A stretch of 64,000 nucleotides of DNA from CAYQEC01 sp964416425. GTDB taxonomy: Bacteria; Actinomycetota; Acidimicrobiia; Spongiisociales; UBA5794. Positions within the stretch are counted from its first letter, which is position 1; each line of letters starts with the position of its first letter. Shown piece after piece: positions 1 through 7,877 of this stretch. The notes under the pieces are model-generated. The model was not told where the DNA came from, ran no database searches, and saw nothing but the letters and a program-made list of their open reading frames with translations. Made by a program: the position numbers and the translations under genes. The stretch lies in NCBI GenBank assembly GCA_964416425.1, contig CAYQEC010000004.1, forward strand, positions 67,057 through 131,056, read 5' to 3'.

Positions 1-725
1 ACGACATGGGGGACCTGGAACGCCAGCTCGAAGCGGCGGCCGACGCCCGGTTCCGGGTCATCGCCACCGATGGGGTGTTCTCGATGGACGGCATCGTCGC
101 CAACCTCGCCGCGATCTGTGAGCTGGCCGACCGTCACGACGCCCTCGTGATGGTCGACGACTCCCACGCGATCGGGTTCGTCGGCGAGACAGGGCGCGGC
201 ACCCCGGAGCTGTGCGGGGTCGGCGACCGGGTCGACATCCTCACCGGCACGCTCGGCAAGGCCCTCGGCGGCGCCTCCGGCGGCTACACCTCGGGCCGGG
301 CCGAGATCGTCACTTGGCTGCGGCAGCGGTCCCGCCCCTACCTCTTCTCCAACACCCTGGCGCCGGTCATCGCCGCCACTTCGCTGCGTGCCCTCGAGAT
401 GCTCGCCGCCGGCGGCGAGCTGCGGGCCCGGCTCCGAGACAACGCGCACTCCTTCCGGTCACGGATGGAGGAAGCCGGCTTCACCCTCGCCGGGGCCGAC
501 CATCCCATCATCCCGGTGATGCTCGGGGACGCCCACCTCGCCGCCGAGATGGCCGGTCGTCTCCTCGACGCCGGCATCTACGTCGTCGCCTTCTCGTTCC
601 CGGTGGTGCCGCAGGGGACGGCCCGGATCCGGGTTCAGATGTCGGCGGCCCACACCACCGCCCACCTCGACCGGGCGGTCGACGCCTTCGTCACGGTGGG
701 GCGCGACCTCGGGGTGGTTGCCTGA
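1..725 (+). CDS. kbl: 2-amino-3-ketobutyrate CoA ligase (glycine C-acetyltransferase), 5' end outside window
   Basis: The frame is open through the left edge, so only about the last 240 of some 400 residues are present. It is a PLP-dependent alpha-oxoamine synthase. VDDSHAIGFVG carries the Asp and His that hold the PLP ring, and LTGTLGKALGG carries the Lys that forms the Schiff base. The enzyme splits 2-amino-3-oxobutyrate with CoA into glycine and acetyl-CoA in the cytosol. Sequence alone cannot exclude a sister enzyme (BioF type), but the coupling to tdh decides for Kbl: the TGA stop shares its A with the ATG of tdh. The product of the next gene is the substrate of this one, so the pair forms a complete threonine-to-glycine pathway. 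Confidence 0.92.
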   Translation, partial: DMGDLERQLEAAADARFRVIATDGVFSMDGIVANLAAICELADRHDALVMVDDSHAIGFVGETGRGTPELCGVGDRVDILTGTLGKALGGASGGYTSGRAEIVTWLRQRSRPYLFSNTLAPVIAATSLRALEMLAAGGELRARLRDNAHSFRSRMEEAGFTLAGADHPIIPVMLGDAHLAAEMAGRLLDAGIYVVAFSFPVVPQGTARIRVQMSAAHTTAHLDRAVDAFVTVGRDLGVVA

Positions 726-1756
726 TGCGCGCCCTCGTCAAGGCGAAGTCTCAGCCGGGGATCTGGATGCAGGAGCTGCCGCGGCCGGAGGTAGGCCCGA
801 ACGACGTGCTGATCGAGATCGTCAAGACCTCGATCTGCGGCTCCGACCTCCACATCTACCACTGGGACCACTGGGCGGCGACGACGATCCCGGTGCCGAT
901 GCAGATCGGCCACGAGTTCGTGGGGCGGGTAGCCGAGGTCGGCAGCCTGGTGCGGGGCCTGGAACCGGGGCAGCGGGTCTCCGGCGAGGGGCACATCACC
1001 TGCGGGCACTGCCGCAACTGCCGGGCGGGGCGGCGCCACTTCTGCCGCAACACGGTCGGCGTCGGCATCAACCGCCCCGGCTGCTTCGCCGATTTCCTGG
1101 TCATCCCCGCCTCGAACGTGTACCCGGTGCCGGATGAGATCCCCGACGACGTCGCCTGCATCCTCGATCCCCTCGGGAACGCCACCCACACCGCCCTCTC
1201 GTTCGACCTGGTGGGCGAGGACGTGCTCGTCACCGGGGCGGGGCCGATCGGGATGATGGCGGTCGCCATCGCCCGCCACGTCGGGGCCCGCTACGTCGTC
1301 GTCACCGACATCAGCGACTACCGGCTCGGCATCGCGGCGACGATGGGGGCGAACCGTGCCCTCAACGTCACCCGGGAGCGGGTGGACCCGGTGCTGGAGG
1401 AGCTCGGCATGACGGAGGGCTTCGACGTCGGGTTCGAGATGTCGGGCAATCACGCCGCCCTTCACGACATGTTGGCGGTGATGAACAACGGGGGCCAGAT
1501 CGGTCTGCTCGGCATCCCGCCCGACGAGGCTCCGATCGACTGGAACCTCATCATCTTCAAAGGGCTCACCCTCAAAGGCATCTACGGGCGCCGCCTGTTC
1601 GAGACGTGGCACAAGATGACGACGATGCTGCAGACCGGGCTCGACGTCGGCCCCGTGATCACCCACGAGTTCCCGGCCGAGGACTACGAGCAGGCCTTCG
1701 AGGTGCTGGAGTCGGGGATGTGCGGCAAGGTCCTGCTCGACTGGGCGACCGGCTGA
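725..1756 (+). CDS. tdh: L-threonine 3-dehydrogenase
   Basis: A 343-residue zinc-dependent medium-chain dehydrogenase, close to the 341 residues of E. coli Tdh. It oxidises L-threonine to 2-amino-3-oxobutyrate with NAD+. The catalytic zinc site is visible as SICGSDLH near residue 38 and GHEFVG near residue 63. The four-Cys structural zinc loop is CGHCRNCRAGRRHFC around residues 95-109. The NAD-binding turn is VTGAGPIGMMA near residue 171. The ATG overlaps the kbl stop by one base, so the two are almost certainly co-translated. An upstream in-frame extension to 212 is an artefact because it runs antisense-free through kbl in another frame. It is convergent with the small gene at 1850-2017. Confidence 0.95.
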   Translation: MRALVKAKSQPGIWMQELPRPEVGPNDVLIEIVKTSICGSDLHIYHWDHWAATTIPVPMQIGHEFVGRVAEVGSLVRGLEPGQRVSGEGHITCGHCRNCRAGRRHFCRNTVGVGINRPGCFADFLVIPASNVYPVPDEIPDDVACILDPLGNATHTALSFDLVGEDVLVTGAGPIGMMAVAIARHVGARYVVVTDISDYRLGIAATMGANRALNVTRERVDPVLEELGMTEGFDVGFEMSGNHAALHDMLAVMNNGGQIGLLGIPPDEAPIDWNLIIFKGLTLKGIYGRRLFETWHKMTTMLQTGLDVGPVITHEFPAEDYEQAFEVLESGMCGKVLLDWATG

Positions 1757-1807
1757 GGCGGCCGGCCGTCGGGGCGGTCGACTGGTTGGGAACGCACGAC
1801 AACCCGA

Positions 1808-1824
1808 CCCGTGGCAGGCACGGG
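1808..1824. terminator. Possible short hairpin between convergent genes
   Basis: Six-base perfect stem CCCGTG/CACGGG with a five-base loop, lying in the 93-base gap after tdh and before the end of the oppositely oriented small gene. It could serve either transcript. There is no T tract, so this is only a weak candidate. Confidence 0.3.
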
Positions 1825-1849
1825 CTCGCTGGGCGCCGCTCCGGAATCC

Positions 1850-2017
1850 CTAGCCCTTCTGGGCGGGCACGAGGGCCTGGCGGGAGACGACGCTGTGATG
1901 CCCGTCGTCCCAGCGGACTTCGACGGACCCGTCACGGAGTTCGGTGATGGTGCCGATGGGTGAGGTTTGACCCACCTTCTTGGTGAGGCGCTTCACCTTC
2001 ATCCCCTGCCGCAGCAT
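1850..2017 (-). CDS. Small DUF1918-like protein (55 aa)
   Basis: A short gene of 55 codons. The ATG at 2017 is preceded by GGAGG at eight bases; a second ATG six codons in (2002) is possible. The product is basic at the start (MKVKRLTKKVGQ) and then reads GTITELRDGSVEVRWDDGHHSV. That pattern, a small SH3-like barrel ending in VRWDDGH, resembles the actinobacterial DUF1918 family of small proteins of unknown role. No membrane segment is present. It is divergent from gpsA; on its strand a TATACT-like -10 lies just upstream in the shared 100-base gap. Family assignment is by motif only. Confidence 0.7.
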   Translation of the reverse strand: MLRQGMKVKRLTKKVGQTSPIGTITELRDGSVEVRWDDGHHSVVSRQALVPAQKG

Positions 2018-2117
2018 TGGACGAACCTCCTTCTCCTCGCAGTATATGTGCCCACCGCACCCCGCCGCCGGGGGCGGCGATCCGCCACAATGGGGTCACC
2101 CGGAGGAGGAGGCAGGC

Positions 2118-3128
2118 ATGGAAACCAGAGTGGGTGTGGTTGGAGCCGGGTCGTGGGGCACCGCGCTCGCCAAGCTCCTCTCCGACCAGGGGATCACCAC
2201 CACGATCTGGGCCCGCGAACCTGAGGTCGTGGCGGACATCGCCGAGCGTGGCGAGAACCGCGCCTTCCTCCCCGGGTTCCCGCTCGTTCCCTCGCTGCGG
2301 GCCACCGGCGACCTGGAGGAGGCGGTCGACGGCGCCGGAGTGATCGTCAGCGCCGTCCCCACCCCGTTCGTGCGCGGCGTGTTCGGCACGGTCGCACCCA
2401 ACCTCCCGGCGGGAACGATCCTCGTCTCGGTGTCGAAGGGGATCGAGATCGACACCCTGCTCACCCCGAGTGAGATCTTCGCCGAGCTCGCCCCGGGCCC
2501 CCTCGCCGACGGCGTCGTCTGCCTCTCCGGACCCTCGTTCGCCCGGGAGGTGGCGGCCGGCCATCCGACGGCGGTGGTCGGTGCCAGCCACTCACCGGGG
2601 AACGCCCGCGTCGTGCAGGCGCTGTTCTCCAACACCGGCTTCCGGGTCTACACCTCCGACGACGTCATCAGCGTCGAGTACGGGGGCGCCCTCAAGAACA
2701 TCATCGCCATCGCCGCCGGGATCGCCGAGGGGCTCGAGTTCGGCCACAACACGGTGGCCGCTCTCATCACCCGCGGCCTCGCCGAGATCACCCGGCTCGG
2801 AGTCGCCCGGGGCGGCCACCCGCTCACCTTCGCCGGGCTCTCCGGCCTCGGCGACCTGGTGCTCACCTGCACCGGCGACCTGTCCCGCAACCGGGCCGTC
2901 GGCATCGAGATCGGGCGGGGCAGGACCCTCGACGAGATCGTCGGCTCGATGAACATGGTGGCCGAGGGCGTCAAGACCACCCGGGCCGCGGTGCAACTCG
3001 CCGCCGAGATCGACGTCGAGATGCCGATCACCGAGCAGATCCACCGCATCCTCTACGAGGACAAGGACGCTCGCCAGGTCGTGCTGGAGCTGATGGGGCG
3101 CCAGCTCCGCCGCGAACGGGAGGGCTGA
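2118..3128 (+). CDS. gpsA: Glycerol-3-phosphate dehydrogenase [NAD(P)+]
   Basis: 336 residues, full length for the family. It reduces dihydroxyacetone phosphate to sn-glycerol 3-phosphate, the backbone for phospholipid synthesis, in the cytosol. The N-terminal Rossmann turn is VVGAGSWGTALA at residues 6-17. SVSKGIE carries a conserved Lys, and EYGGALKNIIAIAAG carries the catalytic Lys. The C-terminal helical domain has the NRAVG and MVAEGVKT segments. The ATG at 2118 is chosen because GGAGGAGG lies eight bases before it and the Rossmann fold begins at once; the open frame extends further upstream without homology. Confidence 0.95.
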   Translation: METRVGVVGAGSWGTALAKLLSDQGITTTIWAREPEVVADIAERGENRAFLPGFPLVPSLRATGDLEEAVDGAGVIVSAVPTPFVRGVFGTVAPNLPAGTILVSVSKGIEIDTLLTPSEIFAELAPGPLADGVVCLSGPSFAREVAAGHPTAVVGASHSPGNARVVQALFSNTGFRVYTSDDVISVEYGGALKNIIAIAAGIAEGLEFGHNTVAALITRGLAEITRLGVARGGHPLTFAGLSGLGDLVLTCTGDLSRNRAVGIEIGRGRTLDEIVGSMNMVAEGVKTTRAAVQLAAEIDVEMPITEQIHRILYEDKDARQVVLELMGRQLRREREG

Positions 3129-3144
3129 CGGCGGGCCCGCGGCC

Positions 3145-3969
3145 TCAGGTCGTCAGGGTGGGCGCCGCTGCCTCGTACACGGCCCGGGCGAACACCAGGA
3201 GCTTCCCGGGCCCTTCGGGATCGCCCTGGAGTCGGTCGTAGCGCAGGATCGCACCTTCCCAGTCGCCGTGGTGCCACTCCCCACCGGCGGGCAGCGGCAC
3301 CGGGTCGAGCCGCTCGGCGACGAACGGCCACGGGTTCGAGTAGACGTAGGCCGGTGTCGCCGGATAGAAGCCGAGGTTGATCTGGGGCGCCGCTCCGGCC
3401 CGGCCTCCCCCGTGCCGTTGCCCACCCGGGGCGAACCACTCGAAGGCGAGGTCGAAGTTGTGGGGCCAGAGCTGGACCGGCCCCACCTCACCGGGAAGCG
3501 AGGCACGGTGCGTCTCGAAGACCGCCGCCACCTCCACCAACGCGCCGAAGAACGCCCCGGCATGTTCCGGAACGTAGGGGCGGGGATCGTCGTCCTCGAA
3601 CCGGGCGGTGTCGTAGGGCCCCTCCAGGCCGAAGCCGGCGAGACGGTCGGTGAGGCGGCCGGTGAAGTCGGTGGCGGTGAGACCGTCGCCCAACCCGATC
3701 CGCTCCACCTCCCCGTCGCTGGTCTCCAGCACCGCGACGTGGGTCCGCAGGTCGAGCCGGAGGTGGAACGCCCCGCCGGACGGGAGCGGCACCGGGTCGG
3801 TGACGAGCCCGTCGGGCCGCACCGTCAACGACACGTGCCACCAGCGGGGGTGGGCGATGCCGTGGGCCCGGGCGATGGCGCCGATACCCAGGGAATAGGC
3901 GTGCAGCGTCGCCCGGGTCGGCTCCCAGTCCTCGGGGAGTTCGGGGAACGGCGGGAACGCGGCTGTCAT
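3145..3969 (-). CDS. DUF5996 family protein
   Basis: 274 residues, cytosolic, with no signal or membrane segment. It matches the DUF5996 family in overall character: an early PELPEDWEPTRATLHAYSL segment, a WWHVSLTV strand, a PVQLWPHNFDLAFEWF stretch rich in aromatics, and a C-terminal NLGFYPATPAYVYSNPWPF. The family has no established function. The ATG at 3969 has GGAGGT five bases upstream. It lies 92 bases downstream of the amidase on the same strand and may be its operon partner. Convergent with gpsA, 16 bases apart. Confidence 0.75.
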   Translation of the reverse strand: MTAAFPPFPELPEDWEPTRATLHAYSLGIGAIARAHGIAHPRWWHVSLTVRPDGLVTDPVPLPSGGAFHLRLDLRTHVAVLETSDGEVERIGLGDGLTATDFTGRLTDRLAGFGLEGPYDTARFEDDDPRPYVPEHAGAFFGALVEVAAVFETHRASLPGEVGPVQLWPHNFDLAFEWFAPGGQRHGGGRAGAAPQINLGFYPATPAYVYSNPWPFVAERLDPVPLPAGGEWHHGDWEGAILRYDRLQGDPEGPGKLLVFARAVYEAAAPTLTT

Positions 3970-4061
3970 GGGGACCTCCGGAAATGTGTCGATATCCCAC
4001 TGAACGCCCGCCGCCGGCCGATCCATTCCGGTCCGCACGGCGCGGCGCCGCGCCGCACCGT

Positions 4062-5585
4062 TCAGGTCCCGGCGGCCGTCACCGTCGGGCGCCGCCCCGC
4101 CCAGGGCCGGGCCCGTTCCAACTGGCCGGCGAGGGCCAGCAAACCGGCCTCGTCGCCGAACCGGCCGATGAAGTGGGAGCCCACCGGGAGCCCGGCCTGG
4201 TTCCAGTGGAGCGGCACCGACATCGCCGGGAGCCCTGAGAAGTTGGCGATCGGGGTGAAGGCGACGTAGCCGAAGAGCTGCTCGATCAGTTTCTCCCACG
4301 GTGCATCCTGGTCGATGGCCCCGAGGGGAAGCGGCGGGCTGCCCAGCACCGGGGTGAGCAGCATGTCGTATTCCTCGAGGAACTCGCCGTAGCGGTGCGA
4401 AGCGGTTTGCAGGGTGGTGTGGGCGGCGTCGAGCTGGGCGGGGGTGTGGTGGCGGGAGTGATCGGCGAGGCCCCAGGTGAACGGCTCGAAGGCGGGGAGC
4501 TTGCTGCGCCGGGTGTCGAGCCAGGCGATCAGTTTCATGGTGCGCCAGTCGCCGAGGAGGCGGCGCATGGTCTTGACACCTCGCTTCAGGTCCTCCCCTG
4601 TCTCGAGGACGAGGTGGAACACCCCGGCCGCCATCCCCGCCCACACCTCGATGAACGCAAGGGCGACCTGCTCACCGTTGATCTTGGGTCCGTCCTCGAC
4701 CACTCGGTGCCCGAGGCTCTCGAGCAGCTCGGCGGTCTGCTGCACCGCCGCCTCGCAGTCCGGATGGACCCGGTTGCCTCGCAGGTCCTCGACGGTGAAG
4801 GCGATCCGTAGCGGCTCGGGGTCCTGTTCGGCGGCGGTCCGGAACCCGGCGGTGGGGGGCGGAGCCCAGTACTGCGACCCGGGCTCGGCGCCGTGGACGA
4901 CGTCGAGCAGGGCTGCGGTGTCGCGCACGGTGCGACTCAGGCCGAGGTCGACCGCGAGGTAGTCGGATGTCGTCGCCGGGTAGCGGGGGTTCCGGCCCCG
5001 CGACGGTTTGAGTCCGAAGATGCCACAGATCGAGGCGGGGATCCGGATCGATCCTCCCCCGTCGCCTCCCAGCGCCAGCGGCATGATCCTGGCGGCGACG
5101 GCCGCCGCCGACCCGCCGCTCGATCCCCCGGCGGAGTGCCCGATGTTCCAGGGGTTGCGGGTGGGTCCGTACAGCCTCGACTCGGTGGTCGGCAGCAGAC
5201 CGAACTCGGAGGTGGCGGTGCGCCCGACCGGCACGAATCCGGCTCGCTTCACCCGCGCCACATATTCCTCGGTGATCTCGGAGACGAAGTCGCGCAGGAA
5301 CACCGATCCGAAGCAGGTTCGCTCCCCCTCCTCCAACATCAGGTCCTTGACGAGGATTGGAACACCGCGGAAAGGGCCGGACGGGGGCCCGCTGGCGGCG
5401 AGCCGGCGGGCCCGGTCGTCGTCGCGGCGCACCACCGCGTTGAGGGTGGGATTCACCGCCTCGATCCGCGCGATCGCCGCCTCCACCAACTCGGAGGGAT
5501 GCACGTCGCCACGGTCGACGAGGCCGGCGAGGCCGACCGCGTCGTAGTCGTCGTACCGGTCGAACGCTGCTGGTGCCGCAGCCAT
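4062..5585 (-). CDS. Amidase signature family hydrolase
   Basis: 507 residues, the usual length for the amidase signature family (GatA, AmiE-like amidases). The Ser-cisSer-Lys triad can be read off: Lys in PILVKDL near residue 79, the flexible glycine-rich loop HSAGGSSGGSAAA near 150, and the nucleophile Ser in GDGGGSIRIPAS near 180. It hydrolyses a carboxamide, but the substrate cannot be told from sequence. No gatC or gatB lies beside it, which argues against GatA. AGGGTGA precedes the ATG. The start region reads as a normal family N-terminus (LAGLVDRGDVHPSELVEAAI). Confidence 0.88.
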   Translation of the reverse strand: MAAAPAAFDRYDDYDAVGLAGLVDRGDVHPSELVEAAIARIEAVNPTLNAVVRRDDDRARRLAASGPPSGPFRGVPILVKDLMLEEGERTCFGSVFLRDFVSEITEEYVARVKRAGFVPVGRTATSEFGLLPTTESRLYGPTRNPWNIGHSAGGSSGGSAAAVAARIMPLALGGDGGGSIRIPASICGIFGLKPSRGRNPRYPATTSDYLAVDLGLSRTVRDTAALLDVVHGAEPGSQYWAPPPTAGFRTAAEQDPEPLRIAFTVEDLRGNRVHPDCEAAVQQTAELLESLGHRVVEDGPKINGEQVALAFIEVWAGMAAGVFHLVLETGEDLKRGVKTMRRLLGDWRTMKLIAWLDTRRSKLPAFEPFTWGLADHSRHHTPAQLDAAHTTLQTASHRYGEFLEEYDMLLTPVLGSPPLPLGAIDQDAPWEKLIEQLFGYVAFTPIANFSGLPAMSVPLHWNQAGLPVGSHFIGRFGDEAGLLALAGQLERARPWAGRRPTVTAAGT

Positions 5586-5717
5586 CGGGTCACCCTAGCG
5601 AGCGACAACCTGCCTGTGCCTTGCTCCGATTCTTCGCTGATTCTCACCTTCCTTTCAGGGGAGCCTCATGGGCTTCGCCGATGCTGTGCGAAGCATCCCA
5701 GCGAGAAAGGACTCCGC

Positions 5718-6347
5718 ATGCGAAAGACGCTCGCCGCCGCGGCGACGGCCCTCCTCCTCGTCGCCGGATTCGCGGCAGGCTCGACACTCGGATCTCCCGA
5801 TGTTGCCGCAGCCGAGACCGCCGACGACGTGGCGACCGCAGCACCCGCAGGCTCCATCGAGGACGTCCTCGCCGATCTGGTGACCGACGGTGTCATCACC
5901 GAGGACCAGGCCCAAGCCGTCGCCGACGCCTTCCATGAACGCTTCGGTGACCGGCCGTTGGCCCACCGACACCATCCCGGCGCCAATCTCGAGGTGGCGG
6001 CCGACGCCATCGGCGTCGACCCGGCCGACCTCCTGACGGCTCTCCGTGACGGTCAGACCGTCGCCGAGGTGGCCGCCGACCACGGAGTCGCCGTCGAGGA
6101 CGTGGTGAACGCCCTCGTCGCCGACGCCAACGAACACATCGACACTGCGGTCGAGAACGGCCGCATCACCTCCGATCAGGCCGACGAGCTGAAGGCCAAC
6201 CTCGCCGACCATGTCGAAGCGTTCGTCAACGGAGAAACCCCCCTGCTCGATCCAGGCCACGGTCGCCTGGGTGAACGCGGCATGCGCCCGTTCGACACCG
6301 GAAACGCCGACGATCCAGCAACCGAGCCAACAGGTCTCGGCGTCTGA
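5718..6347 (+). CDS. Secreted helical protein, unknown function
   Basis: 209 residues with a clear signal peptide (MRKTLAAAATALLLVAGFAAG, cleavage near AAAE around residue 33). The mature part is acidic and Ala/Val/Asp-rich. It has repeated helical units of the form DxLxxLVxDGxITxxQAxAV, followed by a middle segment (IGVDPADLLTALRDGQTVAEVAADHGVAVEDVVNAL) and another ITSDQADEL unit. Such extracytoplasmic proteins are common in actinobacteria and have no assigned role. AGAAAGGA lies upstream of the ATG. It is divergent from the amidase and ends just before a strong hairpin. Confidence 0.75.
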   Translation: MRKTLAAAATALLLVAGFAAGSTLGSPDVAAAETADDVATAAPAGSIEDVLADLVTDGVITEDQAQAVADAFHERFGDRPLAHRHHPGANLEVAADAIGVDPADLLTALRDGQTVAEVAADHGVAVEDVVNALVADANEHIDTAVENGRITSDQADELKANLADHVEAFVNGETPLLDPGHGRLGERGMRPFDTGNADDPATEPTGLGV

Positions 6348-6359
6348 ACGGGTGACACT

Positions 6360-6407
6360 CGCCCGGATACCGGTGCACCTCCCCCTTCCGGCACCGGTAT
6401 CCGGGCG
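6360..6407. terminator. Perfect 17-bp inverted repeat
   Basis: Arms 6360-6376 and 6391-6407 pair perfectly over 17 bases with a 14-base loop. It begins 13 bases after the stop of the secreted-protein gene. The stem is GC-rich with no T run, as is usual for high-GC terminators. It also marks the left side of the foreign segment that follows. Confidence 0.7.
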
Positions 6408-6463
6408 AGGCCGCGTTCGTGGGGCGGCGCGAGATTCTGTGAGGCCGGGCTCAGCCGGGCTCG

Positions 6464-6790
6464 GTGACATCCCTGTTCACGACGAGTGGCCCCGCCTCAC
6501 GAGCCGTGCTCAGCCAGGATTCGGGCTCGTCCGCCCGGGCCAAGTCGGAACCGGAGACCACCCAGGTGACGCCGATCCTCGCCGGATGCCCACCGACCAC
6601 CTGCACCAACTGCGGCAAACCCGACTGCGACTGTCAGGCTCCGCGGCAGCCGGGACTGGTACTCGACCCGTTCATGGGTACCGGCACCACCGCCCGGGTC
6701 GCACGGCGATTGGGCCGCGATTCGATCGGCATCGACCTCACCCGCGAGCACTTCATCGCACCCACACGTGCCGACAGGGAGGCCGCCTGA
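6464..6790 (+). pseudogene. C-terminal remnant of an N4/N6 DNA methyltransferase
   Basis: Up to 108 codons are open, but recognisable homology starts only around 6570. LVLDPFMGTGTTARVARRLG is the AdoMet-binding motif I of the beta-class DNA methyltransferases, followed by RDSIGIDLTREHF. In this circularly permuted class motif I lies near the C-terminus, so this is the tail of the enzyme; the catalytic D/N-PPY half is missing. A CTNCGKPDCDC stretch just before motif I may be an extra zinc loop. The upstream portion of the frame looks random. It is judged a non-functional scar. Confidence 0.65.
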
Positions 6791-6863
6791 ATGTTGTCGA
6801 TTCCACCATTGCGCGCCGACGCGCACCATGAGACTCTGGATGCGTTAAACGGAGACCACGCAT

Positions 6864-7223
6864 ATGAGCGACCCTGCGACCGCATTGGGGCGCACCATCC
6901 AGGCCGCTCGGCACGCCAAGGACCTCACCGCATATGAGGTCGCGCACCGCACCGGCGTCGTACACCGAGCGACCATCCAACGCATCGAATCAGGCGAGAT
7001 CACCCGACCTCGACCCGAGACGTTGCAGCGACTCGCGCAAGTCCTCGACCTCAACCTCGACGACCTGCTCTCACTCGCCGGATACGCCCAACTCAAAGAC
7101 CTCCCCGGATTCGAGCCATACCTGCGCGCCAAGCACAGTGACCTCCCGGATGAGGCCATCGAACAGCTTGTCGGACACTTCAACCTCATCGCCGAGAAGT
7201 ACCGACGCAACAAGACCAAGTAA
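6864..7223 (+). CDS. XRE-family transcriptional regulator (ImmR-like)
   Basis: 119 residues. Residues 8-66 form a lambda-repressor-type helix-turn-helix: LGRTIQAARHAKDLTAYEVAH, then the recognition helix VVHRATIQRIESGE, then ETLQRLAQVLDLNLDDLL. The short C-terminal helical tail ends in KYRRNKTK. The ATG has GGAG nine bases upstream. It is followed after 49 bases by an ImmA-type metallopeptidase. In ICEBs1 and many prophages the pair forms a repressor and an anti-repressor protease controlling excision, so that role is inferred here. Confidence 0.85.
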   Translation: MSDPATALGRTIQAARHAKDLTAYEVAHRTGVVHRATIQRIESGEITRPRPETLQRLAQVLDLNLDDLLSLAGYAQLKDLPGFEPYLRAKHSDLPDEAIEQLVGHFNLIAEKYRRNKTK

Positions 7224-7272
7224 CCCCCGGTCAACCCTCGCCACGCGGGCACGACCGCGAAAGGAGGACCCC

Positions 7273-7866
7273 ATGATCATCACCACCCTGCAGCAACTCG
7301 TCCCACGACGACACCTGCGCCAATACGAAGCACTCGCCATCGCCGAGAAACAGGCACAGCGTCTGCGCGTCCACCTCGCCGTCACCACCCCAGCCATCAC
7401 CGACCAGCAATTGCGATCCCTCCCCGGCGTGCTGATCGAGGAAGTGGGCAAACTCGGCGTGTCGGGCGCAACCCGTCAGGTCGGTGACCTGTGGATCATC
7501 CTCGCCAACGCCGACGAAGCCGCCGTACGACGCCGCTTTACCATCGCCCACGAGATCAAGCACATCCTCGATGACCAGGCCGTCAGTCACCTCCGCCAAA
7601 CCGAAGGCGGCTCGTCAGAGCCCACCTGGCTGACCGAGAGAGTCTGTGACTACTTCGCCGCCTGCCTCTTGATGCCCCGGATCTGGGTTAAGCGGGCCTG
7701 GACCACTGACACCCAGAACGAGGTCATGCTCGCCAAGATGTTCAACGTCTCCCTCGACTCCATCCGCATCCGGCTCCAACAGATCGGGCTGATCGACAGG
7801 CCGGAGCGTTGCCACGGTTACACGCGGGATGTGATACCCCTTCCCAACAGGACAGCAGCCGCATGA
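7273..7866 (+). CDS. ImmA/IrrE-type metallo-endopeptidase
   Basis: 197 residues of the ImmA/IrrE (DUF955) family. The zinc-binding motif is RRRFTIAHEIKHILDD with HEIKH at residues 93-97, and the downstream third ligand lies in ERVCDYFAACLLMP (family pattern E-x3-D/N-x-FA). The tail MLAKMFNVSLDSIRIRLQQIGL is the usual C-terminal helical part. Such proteins cleave the neighbouring XRE repressor after a DNA-damage or quorum signal. AAGGAGG sits six bases before the ATG. Its TGA overlaps an ATG (7863) of the recombinase frame. Confidence 0.87.
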   Translation: MIITTLQQLVPRRHLRQYEALAIAEKQAQRLRVHLAVTTPAITDQQLRSLPGVLIEEVGKLGVSGATRQVGDLWIILANADEAAVRRRFTIAHEIKHILDDQAVSHLRQTEGGSSEPTWLTERVCDYFAACLLMPRIWVKRAWTTDTQNEVMLAKMFNVSLDSIRIRLQQIGLIDRPERCHGYTRDVIPLPNRTAAA

Positions 7867-7877
7867 AAGAGGACACC

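Noticed and set aside
212..724. In-frame extension of tdh upstream of its ATG
   Set aside because: It lies inside kbl in another frame, is Arg/Pro-rich without homology, and tdh already has a family-correct start at 725.
6408..6463. Left attachment site copy of the tRNA 3' end
   Set aside because: No stretch resembling the last 20-30 bases of the tRNA was found here.
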